From CAIKZZ01 sp035524495 (GTDB lineage Bacteria; Pseudomonadota; Gammaproteobacteria; Steroidobacterales; Steroidobacteraceae), in contig DATKOR010000085.1 in NCBI GenBank assembly GCA_035524495.1, positions 1-13,448 of the forward strand: 13,448 bases of DNA, read 5' to 3'. This document shows positions 6,769-13,448 of the stretch, piece by piece. The position numbers and the translations under genes are program-made. Position 1 is the first letter of the stretch. Every line of letters begins with the position of its first letter. Under the pieces are notes generated by a model. The model had not been told where the DNA came from. It searched no databases and was given only the letters and a program-made list of their open reading frames with translations.

Positions 6769-7938
6769 GTGTCAGACACCGTCAACATGCCCAGTCCCGT
6801 GATGCAGGCCAAGCCGAAGAAGTCGGTCGCGCTCTCGGGGGTCGTGGCGGGCAACACGGCGCTGTGCACCGTGGGGCGGACCGGCAACGACCTGAACTAC
6901 CGCGGCTACGACATCCTCGAGATGGCCGAGCACGCCGAGTTCGAGGAGATCGCCTTCCTGCTGATCCACGACCACCTGCCGGCGGCCGCGGAGCTCAGGG
7001 CCTACAAGGACAAGCTCAGGAGCTATCGCGGCATCCCGCAGCTCGTCAGGGACGTGCTCGAGGCGCTGCCGGCCTCGACCCACCCGATGGACGTCATGCG
7101 CAGCGCGGTCTCGGCGCTCGGCTGCGCACTCCCCGAGAAGGACGACCACGGGACCGCCGGCGCGCGCGACATCGCCGATCGGATGATCGCGAGCCTGCCG
7201 TCGATGCTGTGCTACTGGTTCCACTACAGCCACGCCGGCCGGCGCATCGAGGTCGCGACCGACGACGACTCGATCGGCGGGCAGTTCCTGCACCTGCTGC
7301 ACGGCCGCGCGCCGCCGCCCGAGTGGGTGCGCGCGATGCACACCTCGCTGATCCTGTACGCCGAGCACGAGTTCAACGCGAGCACCTTCGCCGCGCGCGT
7401 CGTCGCCGGCACCGGCAGCGACGTCTACTCGGCGGTGACCGCGGCGATCGGGGCGCTCCGGGGCCCGAAGCACGGCGGCGCCAACGAGGTCGCCTACGAG
7501 ATCCAGAGCCGCTACGCCGACGCCGACGCCGCCGAGGCCGACATCCGGCGGCGCGTCGCCAACAAGGAAGTCATCATCGGTTTCGGGCACCCGGTGTACA
7601 CGATCGCCGATCCGCGCAACGAGGTCATCAAGCGCGTCGCGCGCGGCCTCGCCGAGCGCGCCGGAGACCTGAAGCTGTTCGAGATCGCCGCGCGCCTCGA
7701 GAGCGTGATGCGCGAGGTCAAGAACATGTTCCCGAACCTCGACTGGTACAGCGCGGTCAGCTACCACCAGCTCGGGGTGCCGACCGCGATGTTCACGCCG
7801 CTGTTCGTGATCTCGCGCACCACCGGCTGGTGCGCGCACGTGATGGAGCAGCGCGAGGACGGCAAGATCATCCGCCCGAGCGCCAACTACGTCGGGCCCG
7901 AGCCCCGCCCGTTCGTGCCGCTGGCGGCGCGCGGCTGA
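6769..7938 (+). CDS. prpC: 2-methylcitrate synthase
   Basis: A 389-residue type II citrate synthase-family enzyme that condenses propionyl-CoA with oxaloacetate to 2-methylcitrate, the entry step of the methylcitrate cycle. The N-terminus KPKKSVALSGVVAGNTALCTVG and the block NDLNYRGYDIL are characteristic of PrpC rather than GltA. Catalytic residues are present: H235 in GPKHGGANE, H274 in GFGHPVYT and D325 in FPNLDWYSA. The C-terminus IIRPSANYVGPEPRPFVPL is also typical. Length equals the known enzymes (about 389). The start codon is GTG with a GAGG site 7 bases upstream. The last 52 bases overlap the 3' end of the convergent hybrid kinase gene. It is the last gene of the plus-strand run starting with the cytochrome; no terminator hairpin with a T tract follows. 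Confidence 0.96.
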   Translation: MSDTVNMPSPVMQAKPKKSVALSGVVAGNTALCTVGRTGNDLNYRGYDILEMAEHAEFEEIAFLLIHDHLPAAAELRAYKDKLRSYRGIPQLVRDVLEALPASTHPMDVMRSAVSALGCALPEKDDHGTAGARDIADRMIASLPSMLCYWFHYSHAGRRIEVATDDDSIGGQFLHLLHGRAPPPEWVRAMHTSLILYAEHEFNASTFAARVVAGTGSDVYSAVTAAIGALRGPKHGGANEVAYEIQSRYADADAAEADIRRRVANKEVIIGFGHPVYTIADPRNEVIKRVARGLAERAGDLKLFEIAARLESVMREVKNMFPNLDWYSAVSYHQLGVPTAMFTPLFVISRTTGWCAHVMEQREDGKIIRPSANYVGPEPRPFVPLAARG

Positions 7939-10586
7939 GCCGGCTCCTCGGGTGCCGCCACCGGGCGCCGCCGCGAGTGGCGCCGGAGCGCGCGCGCGAG
8001 CTCGGCCATCGTGAAGGGCTTGGCGACGAAGTCGTTCATGCCGGCGAGCAGGCACTCCTCGCGCGCGCCCTGCAACGCGTGGGCGCTGATGCCGATCACC
8101 GGCAGGCGCGGCTGGTGCGTCGCCGCCTCGCGCTCCCTGAGCCGCTGCGTCGCGGTGATCCCGTCCATGAACGGCATCTCGCAGTCCATCAGCGCGACGT
8201 CGATGCCGCCGCTGGCGATGCGCTCGAGCGCCTCGACGCCGTGCCCGGCGAGCGTGACGCGGCAACCGAGCGCCTCGAGCATGCCCGAGGCGACCGCCTG
8301 GTTGACCGGGTTGTCCTCGACGACGAGCACGCTGAGGCCGAGGCGCTCGCCGGCTGCCGAGAGGCCGACGCTCGCGAGGAACGTCGCGGTGTCGAGCTCC
8401 GCGCCGCGCCCCGTGACGCGTGCGAGCGTCGCGACCAGCAGGCTCCTGCGCACGGGCTTGGTGACGTAGCCCGCGATGCCGCCGTCCGAGCCCGGCTCCG
8501 GCCCGTTGCCGGCGTCGCCGGTCGGGGCCATCGTGACGATCGGGACGCCGGCCACGAGGCGCGCGAGCACGCGGCCGGCGAAGCGGTGGTCGAGGAGCGC
8601 GACGTCCGGCCGCGGCTGCTTCGCGAGCTCGACGTCGGCCTCGTGCGCGTCGCTGACGGTGATGACCTCGGCGCCGGCGGCGGCGAGCGTCTCCGAGAGC
8701 ACCGCGCGCCCGACCGCGCTCTCGTCGCCGACCAGGATCCTGAGGCCCTTCAGGAGCGGCGGCCGCGCCGGCCCGCTGCCGACGAGCGCGGGCACGTCGG
8801 CCGGGACGCGGAACGTGAACACCGAGCCCCGGCCCGGCTCGCTCGCGACCGTCATCTTGCCGCCCATGAGCTCGACGAGCTGGTGCGCGATCGCGAGCCC
8901 GAGCCCGGTTCCGCCGTAGCGGCGGGTCGTCGACGCGTCGGCCTGCGCGAACGGCTCGAACAGCCGTGCGAGCGCCCCCGGCGCGATGCCGATGCCGGTG
9001 TCGGCGACGCTGAACTCGAGCGTGGTGCGGCCCTCGTGCACCGCAGCCGAGTCGACCGTCACGACGACCTCGCCGTGCTCGGTGAACTTCAGCGAGTTGC
9101 CGATCAGGTTGGTCAGCACCTGCCGCAGCCGCAGCGGATCGAGGTTGACGACCGGCGGCACCGTGGGGCGCACGCGGACGATGAGCTCGAGGTCGCGGCC
9201 GTGGGTGCGGCTCGAGAGGAGCTCCGCGGTGTCCTCGACGAGCGCCGCGACGTCGACGTCGGCCGCCTGCAGCTCGAGCCGGTGCGCCTCGATCTTCGAG
9301 AAATCCAGGATGTCGTTGATGATCTCCAGCAGCGAGACCGCGGAGCGGTGGATCGTGTCGCAGAACTTGCGCTGCCGCGCCGTGAGCTCGGTGCGCTCGA
9401 GGAGCTCGGTCATGCCGAGCACGCCGTTCATCGGTGTGCGGATCTCGTGGCTCATGCGCGCCAGGAACTCGGACTTGACGCGACTCGCCGCGAGCGCGGC
9501 GTCGCGCGCCGCGTCGGCGCGGTACTTGGCGTCCTCGAGCTCGGCGAGCATCTCGTTGGCGGCGCGCACCACGGTCCCGATCTCGTCCTCGTGCGCGTGG
9601 GGCTTCAGCCGCGAGGCCGGATCGCCGGCGCGGCCGATCTCGACGAGGCGCGCGGCGATCAGGCGCAACGGCCGCAGCAGCCGGCGCTCGAAGAACACCA
9701 GCACGAACAGCGCGACGATCGCGCCGGCGACGACGGCCGACCAGAAGAGCGCGCGCGCCGCGCGCGCCGCCGCCTCGTGCACCGGCCGCGCGCTCTCGAT
9801 CTCGACCATCAGCGCCGCGCCGTCGAGCGTGTCGGCGACCGCGAAGCGCACCGCGAGCACCGCATCGTCGCCATCGGCGAAGGCCGGCGCCTCGACCGGC
9901 GGCAGCGGCGTCGTGTGCGCGACCGTGCGCAGCGTGACGTGCGCGTCGAGCGCGTCGGCGAGCGTGCCCTGGAACACCGAGCCGAGCGAGTGGAAGAGGA
10001 AGATCGCGCCGGCCGGGGGCCCGATCCCGGAGGTCGGCAGCACCGGCGCCGCGCCGTAGGCGTAAAGCTCGGAGCCGACGCGCACGAAGCCGCGGTCGGC
10101 GCGCAGGTCGCCGAGGTGGCGCACGAGCGGCGCGTCCCTGGCGAGCGCCGCGACGAACTCCGCGGGCGGCGCCACGTAGTGGCGCGAGACGGCGTCGGAG
10201 GCGAGCAGCCCGACCAGGCGGCCGTCCGCGGCGACCAGGCCGACGACGTCGATGCTGAGATTCGCGAAGGTGTCCGCGTCCCAGTTCGCGGCGAAGTAGT
10301 TCAGGCTCTTGCCGAGCACGAACTTGTAGGTCTCGTCCCAGCGGCCCTCGTCGGCCGCCGTGCGCCGCAGGCTGTCGCGCTGCGTCAGGATCGTGCGCTC
10401 GGCGAGCCGCGCGCGCGCGAGACCGTCGCGGTGCTCGGCGGCGGCGACCGTCCCGCCATACCACCAGCGCGCGGCCGCGTACTGGCCGAGGCCGAGCACG
10501 CAGAACGTCGCGATCAGCACCGCGATCGTCAGGCGATGCAGCTGGTGGCGGGGGACTTCGATCGACATCGGCGCGGTGCGGTCCAC
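7887..10586 (-). CDS. Hybrid sensor histidine kinase (CHASE4-HAMP-HisKA-HATPase-REC-REC)
   Basis: An 899-residue inner-membrane kinase. Order: TM1 at about 17-38; a periplasmic region with CHASE4-like features (WDADTFANLSIDVVGLVAADGRLV) up to about 276; TM2 at 277-299; HAMP to about 352; HisKA with phospho-acceptor H380 in MSHEIRTPMNG. HATPase_c follows with the N-box LTNLIGNSLKFTEHG near 490-500, DTGIGI near 529 and GTGLGLAIAH near 557. Then come a first receiver at about 620-715 and a second at about 738-860. The second has all key residues: EDN acidic pocket, D801 in ALMDCEMPFMDG, and K in FVAKPF. The first keeps D666 in ALLDHR and the KPV lysine, but its usual Thr/Ser switch position appears to be Ala. 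No HPt domain is present, so a separate phosphotransfer protein would be needed. GTG 10586 is chosen because AAAGGAG lies 4 bases upstream; ATG 10568 is the alternative. The ligand is unknown. The last 17 codons overlap prpC tail to tail. Confidence 0.93.
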   Translation of the reverse strand: MDRTAPMSIEVPRHQLHRLTIAVLIATFCVLGLGQYAAARWWYGGTVAAAEHRDGLARARLAERTILTQRDSLRRTAADEGRWDETYKFVLGKSLNYFAANWDADTFANLSIDVVGLVAADGRLVGLLASDAVSRHYVAPPAEFVAALARDAPLVRHLGDLRADRGFVRVGSELYAYGAAPVLPTSGIGPPAGAIFLFHSLGSVFQGTLADALDAHVTLRTVAHTTPLPPVEAPAFADGDDAVLAVRFAVADTLDGAALMVEIESARPVHEAAARAARALFWSAVVAGAIVALFVLVFFERRLLRPLRLIAARLVEIGRAGDPASRLKPHAHEDEIGTVVRAANEMLAELEDAKYRADAARDAALAASRVKSEFLARMSHEIRTPMNGVLGMTELLERTELTARQRKFCDTIHRSAVSLLEIINDILDFSKIEAHRLELQAADVDVAALVEDTAELLSSRTHGRDLELIVRVRPTVPPVVNLDPLRLRQVLTNLIGNSLKFTEHGEVVVTVDSAAVHEGRTTLEFSVADTGIGIAPGALARLFEPFAQADASTTRRYGGTGLGLAIAHQLVELMGGKMTVASEPGRGSVFTFRVPADVPALVGSGPARPPLLKGLRILVGDESAVGRAVLSETLAAAGAEVITVSDAHEADVELAKQPRPDVALLDHRFAGRVLARLVAGVPIVTMAPTGDAGNGPEPGSDGGIAGYVTKPVRRSLLVATLARVTGRGAELDTATFLASVGLSAAGERLGLSVLVVEDNPVNQAVASGMLEALGCRVTLAGHGVEALERIASGGIDVALMDCEMPFMDGITATQRLREREAATHQPRLPVIGISAHALQGAREECLLAGMNDFVAKPFTMAELARALRRHSRRRPVAAPEEPAQPRAASGTNGRGSGPT

Positions 10587-10590
10587 AGGG

Positions 10591-10597
10591 CTCCTTT
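10591..10597 (-). promoter_or_regulatory. Ribosome binding site deciding the kinase GTG start
   Basis: On the minus strand AAAGGAG stands 4 bases before GTG 10586. The in-frame ATG at 10568 has no purine-rich site at a usual distance, so the longer protein with a GTG start is preferred. Confidence 0.6.
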
Positions 10598-10682
10598 AGC
10601 GTTTAACGGTCCGCCGTCCACGATCTTGAGCAGCGCCGCCGCCGCTGTAGGGGAACCCCGCAGGCGGTGCCGCGGCGTTCGG

Positions 10683-10710
10683 GGCCCGCCGCAGGCCGGG
10701 CGGGCCTGCG
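10683..10710. repeat. Two overlapping, mutually exclusive inverted repeats in the divergent intergenic region
   Basis: GGCCCGCC (10683-10690) pairs exactly with GGCGGGCC (10699-10706) over an 8-base loop. CGCAGGCC (10690-10697) pairs exactly with GGCCTGCG (10703-10710) over a 5-base loop. The two stems share bases, so only one can form at a time in a single strand. They lie about midway in the 251-base gap (10587-10837) between the divergent kinase and DUF885 genes. The rest of that gap shows no reading frame I believe in and no clear promoter. The repeats could be an operator or a leader switch; GC-rich sequence makes chance pairing more likely. Confidence 0.4.
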
Positions 10711-10826
10711 ACGAACCGAGCGACGGGTGCGGTGAGCCGAGGCGGTACCGGGGTGCGACCTGCGGACAATGCGCGCTTTGGTGCAGCGACCGGCACCCGC
10801 CGGCGTCCTGCCACCTCGGAACCGAA

Positions 10827-10833
10827 GGGGGAG
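10827..10833 (+). promoter_or_regulatory. Ribosome binding site of the DUF885 gene
   Basis: GGGGGAG lies 4 bases before ATG 10838. It excludes the upstream in-frame ATG at 10769, which would put an Arg/Pro-rich stretch before the natural KKFW signal anchor. Confidence 0.65.
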
Positions 10834-10837
10834 TCGA

Positions 10838-12676
10838 ATGAAGAAGTTCTGGCGGATCGCCGGCTGGGCCACGCTCGCGGTCGTCGTGTTCCTCGGCGTC
10901 GCCGTCTACAAGATCGTCTGGGGCAAGCCCTTCACGATCAACCAGCTCGCGAACCGGCAGACGCTCGAGCTGCTGGTCAAGAACCCGGAGTTCTTCACGC
11001 AGATCGGCATCGCCGACGGGACGATCTTTGACTACCACTCCGGGCGCCTCGCGCCGGTCGGCGTCGCCAAGCGCGACGAGGACTACGCGCAGGCCGAGCA
11101 GTTCCTGAAGGAACTGCACGAGTTCGACCGCGCGCGCCTGACGCGCCAGGAACAGATCACCTACGACATCCTCGAGGATCAGTTCGGGACCGGGCTCGCG
11201 TTCAAGCGCTTCGACTGGCTCTCGTCGGAGGGCCTCTACCCGATCAGCCCGATGTTCGGCACCGAGGTGCAGCTCGCGAGTTTCATGCAGTCCTCGCACG
11301 TCGTGAAGAACGAGAAGACCGCGAGGAACTACGTCAAGCGCCTCGAGGCGATGGGCGCGAAGCTCGACGGGCTGACGGCCGAGATGCAGCGCCAGGCGAA
11401 GGCCGGGGTCGTGCTGCCGATCTCGCTCCTCGAGAAGTCCGAGGTCGTCATCAACGACACCATCCGCCCCAAGCCGCAGGACAACGCGCTCGTCACGACC
11501 TTCGTCGAGCGGATGAAGAAGGCCAAGGACCTCGATCCGAAGCTGAAGGAGACGCTGCACGCGCAGGCGATCGAGGCGCTCGAGTCGCGGATCTACCCGG
11601 CGTACGTGCGCATGAACGCGGCGCTCGAGGCGCTCAAGCCCCAGGCGGCGACGCAGACCGCCGGCGTCGACCGGCTGCCGGACGGCAAGGCCTATTACGC
11701 GCAGATGCTGAAGCAGTTCACGACGACCGACTACCCGGCGGAGAAGATCCACGCGCTCGGGCTCTCCGAGGTCGCGCGCATCAGCAGCGAGATGGACGCG
11801 CTCCTGAAGTCGCAGGGCCTCGAGAAGGGCTCGATCGCCGAACGCATGCAGCAGCTCACCAAGGACCCGCGCTTCCTGTTCCCGAACGACGACGCGGGCC
11901 GCAAGCAGGCGCTCGAGCGCTACCAGCAGATCCTCGACGAGGTCAACGCGCGGATGCCGGAGTACTTCCGCACGCTCCCGAAGACGCGCCTGATGGTCGA
12001 GCGGGTGCCGGTGGCGGCCGAGAAGGGCTCGGCGGGCGCCTACTACCAGCCGGCGGCGATGGACGGCTCGCGGCCCGGGACCTACTTCGCGAACCTGCGC
12101 GACATGCGCGAGCTGCCGACCTGGACGATGAAGAGCGTGACCTACCACGAGGGCATCCCCGGCCACCACTTCCAGATCGCGACCGCGCAGAACCTGAAGG
12201 ACGTGCCGCTGATCCGCCAGCAGACGCTGTACTCGGCCTACGCCGAGGGCTGGGCGCTCTACGCCGAGCGCCTGGCCGCCGAGATCGGCATGTACAAGGA
12301 CGACCCGTACGGCGACCTCGGCCGGCTGCGCGACGAGATGCTGCGGGCCGTGCGGCTCGTCGACGACACCGGCATCCACGCGATGGGCTGGACCCGCGAG
12401 CAGGCGATCGCCTACGAGGTCGAGAAGACCGGCATGCCCGAGAGCGAGGTCGTGACCGAGGTCGAGCGCTACATGGCGCTGCCGGGGCAGGCCTGCGCCT
12501 ACAAGGTCGGGCAGCTCAAGATCCTCGAGCTTCGCGACAAGGCCCGCGCGGTGCTCGGCGCGCGCTTCAACCTGAAGGACTTCCACGCGGTGGTGCTCGA
12601 GAACGGCGCCGTGCCGCTGACGCTGCTCGAGCACTTCGTCGACGAATGGATCGCCAGGGGCGGCGGCGCGCCCTGA
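10838..12676 (+). CDS. DUF885 family membrane-anchored putative zinc metallopeptidase
   Basis: A 612-residue protein. Residues 1-27 (MKKFWRIAG followed by a hydrophobic run to about 25) are a signal anchor, placing the bulk in the periplasm. The rest is the mostly helical DUF885 domain. Its hallmark is HEGIPGHHFQ at residues 437-446, where H437, E438 and H443/H444 resemble a zinc-peptidase site, with a second acidic helix YAEGWALYAERLA (E470) about 30 residues on as the likely third ligand region. Other family blocks include YYQPAAMDGSRPGTYFANL and the late MALPGQACAYKVGQLKI. The length of about 600 is normal for the family. Peptidase activity is assumed from the motif; substrates are not known for most members. 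It starts 251 bases from the divergent kinase and ends 88 bases before prpD on the same strand. Confidence 0.9.
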   Translation: MKKFWRIAGWATLAVVVFLGVAVYKIVWGKPFTINQLANRQTLELLVKNPEFFTQIGIADGTIFDYHSGRLAPVGVAKRDEDYAQAEQFLKELHEFDRARLTRQEQITYDILEDQFGTGLAFKRFDWLSSEGLYPISPMFGTEVQLASFMQSSHVVKNEKTARNYVKRLEAMGAKLDGLTAEMQRQAKAGVVLPISLLEKSEVVINDTIRPKPQDNALVTTFVERMKKAKDLDPKLKETLHAQAIEALESRIYPAYVRMNAALEALKPQAATQTAGVDRLPDGKAYYAQMLKQFTTTDYPAEKIHALGLSEVARISSEMDALLKSQGLEKGSIAERMQQLTKDPRFLFPNDDAGRKQALERYQQILDEVNARMPEYFRTLPKTRLMVERVPVAAEKGSAGAYYQPAAMDGSRPGTYFANLRDMRELPTWTMKSVTYHEGIPGHHFQIATAQNLKDVPLIRQQTLYSAYAEGWALYAERLAAEIGMYKDDPYGDLGRLRDEMLRAVRLVDDTGIHAMGWTREQAIAYEVEKTGMPESEVVTEVERYMALPGQACAYKVGQLKILELRDKARAVLGARFNLKDFHAVVLENGAVPLTLLEHFVDEWIARGGGAP

Positions 12677-12693
12677 GCGCGCGGTAGGATTGC

Positions 12694-12724
12694 GGCGGAC
12701 CGCGACTGGCGCGCGCGGTCCGCC
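12694..12724. repeat. Perfect 11-bp stem-loop between the DUF885 gene and prpD
   Basis: GGCGGACCGCG (12694-12704) pairs with its exact complement CGCGGTCCGCC (12714-12724) over a 9-base loop, starting 17 bases after the DUF885 stop. An outer TTGC/GCAA pair (12690-12693 with 12729-12732) could extend it across a 4-base bulge. No T tract follows on the plus strand, so it is not a classical intrinsic terminator. It could weaken read-through into prpD, protect an mRNA 3' end, or be a binding site upstream of prpD. Confidence 0.55.
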
Positions 12725-12764
12725 TGCGGCAACATCGCGGCCCCCCACCGCCGCGAGCGCCCCC

Positions 12765-13448
12765 ATGTCCAGCCACGACTACAAGTCCGCCAAGCGCCCG
12801 GACCCCGACCGCGTCCTCGTCGACATCGCCGAGTACGTGCTCGGGACCCGTATCGAGCGCGCGGTCGCGTACGAGACCGCGCGCTACTGCCTGCTCGACA
12901 CGCTGGCCTGCGGCTTCCAGGCGCTGAAGTACCCCGCCTGCACCAAGCTGATGGGCCCGGTCGTGCCGGGCGCGACGATGGTCGGCGGCGCGCGCGTCCC
13001 GGGGACCTCCTACGAGCTCGACCCCGTGCAGGCGGCGTTCAACATCGGCTGCATGATCCGCTGGCTCGACTTCAACGACACCTGGCTGGCCGCCGAGTGG
13101 GGCCACCCGTCCGACAACCTCGGCGGCATCCTCGCGGCCGCCGACTGGCGCTCGCGGCAGAACGCGGCCGAGGGCCGCGCGTCGCTGACGGTGCGCGACG
13201 TGCTGACCGCGATGATCAAGGCGCACGAGATCCAGGGCGTGACCGCGCTCGAGAACGCGTTCAACCGGCTCGGCCTCGACCACGTGATCCTGGTGCGGAT
13301 CGCGAGCACGGCGGTCGTCACCGCGCTCCTCGGCGGCAGCGAGGAGCAGGTCGTGAACGCGGTCTCGAACGCCTGGCTCGACGGCGGCGCGCTCAGGACC
13401 TACCGGCACGCGCCGAACACGGGCTCGCGCAAGAGCTGGGCGGCGGGC
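12765..13448 (+). CDS. prpD: 2-methylcitrate dehydratase (N-terminal part, truncated by window edge)
   Basis: An open frame of 228 codons that runs off the right edge, about the first half of a PrpD (E. coli PrpD is 483 residues). PrpD dehydrates 2-methylcitrate to 2-methylaconitate in the cytoplasm, the step between PrpC and PrpB. Near-identical family blocks are visible: AYETARYCLLDTLACGFQALKYPAC, RVPGTSYELDPVQAAFNIG, RWLDFNDTWLAAEWGHPSDNLGGILA at about 99-124, TAMIKAHEIQG, and LRTYRHAPNTGSRKSWAAG at the edge. These separate it from the looser MmgE/PrpD superfamily members. The ATG at 12765 has only a weak purine-rich stretch upstream. It is on the same strand as prpB and prpC but separated from them by two unrelated genes, so it probably has its own promoter or is read from the DUF885 gene. 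Confidence 0.93.
   Translation, partial: MSSHDYKSAKRPDPDRVLVDIAEYVLGTRIERAVAYETARYCLLDTLACGFQALKYPACTKLMGPVVPGATMVGGARVPGTSYELDPVQAAFNIGCMIRWLDFNDTWLAAEWGHPSDNLGGILAAADWRSRQNAAEGRASLTVRDVLTAMIKAHEIQGVTALENAFNRLGLDHVILVRIASTAVVTALLGGSEEQVVNAVSNAWLDGGALRTYRHAPNTGSRKSWAAG

Noticed and set aside
6772..10464. A 1230-codon minus-strand open frame antisense to prpC and in another frame of the kinase gene
   Set aside because: Arg/Ala/Gly-rich product without domains; it only mirrors the codon pattern of two well-recognised genes in GC-rich DNA.
6864..10841. A 1325-codon plus-strand open frame across prpC and the kinase
   Set aside because: Same reason: composition is that of a shadow frame, and it contradicts clear prpC and kinase homology.
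10529..12766. A 745-codon minus-strand open frame antisense to the DUF885 gene
   Set aside because: No domain or signal visible, while the sense strand encodes a full DUF885 protein with its active-site motif.

Overview
The window is a GC-rich (roughly 70% by eye), densely packed stretch of bacterial chromosome. MASE1 and CHASE4 signalling proteins, a c4-type dihaem cytochrome, a SIMPL protein and a prpB/prpC/prpD set close to the enterobacterial enzymes all point to a proteobacterium, most likely a gamma- or betaproteobacterium. No species can be named from the sequence alone. There are no rRNA or tRNA genes, insertion sequences, phage genes or CRISPR arrays that I can see. Ten protein genes fill the window; the first and last run off its ends.

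Left part, minus strand (1-3001): a SIMPL-domain periplasmic protein is followed, with a 4-base overlap, by a membrane-anchored protein with Sel1-like helical repeats. After a 70-base gap comes the N-terminal part of a MASE1-PAS signalling protein whose output domain lies outside the window.

Middle, plus strand (3165-7938): a compact five-gene run that looks like one operon. It encodes a secreted c4-like dihaem cytochrome, a metallo-beta-lactamase-fold hydrolase (start overlapping the cytochrome stop), a YhdH/AcuI-type acrylyl-CoA reductase, methylisocitrate lyase (PrpB) and 2-methylcitrate synthase (PrpC). Functionally, AcuI would make propionyl-CoA from acrylyl-CoA; PrpC condenses it with oxaloacetate, PrpD dehydrates the methylcitrate, and PrpB splits methylisocitrate to pyruvate and succinate.

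Right part (7887-13448): a minus-strand hybrid histidine kinase (CHASE4-HAMP-HisKA-HATPase-REC-REC) converges on prpC and overlaps its 3' end by 52 bases. Divergent from it is a membrane-anchored DUF885 putative zinc peptidase, and then the start of prpD. The methylcitrate genes are therefore split: prpB and prpC lie on one side of a kinase/peptidase pair and prpD on the other. No prpR-type regulator, prpE, acnD or prpF is visible here. The gene-free gaps are short (at most about 250 bases) and three of them carry perfect GC-rich inverted repeats.
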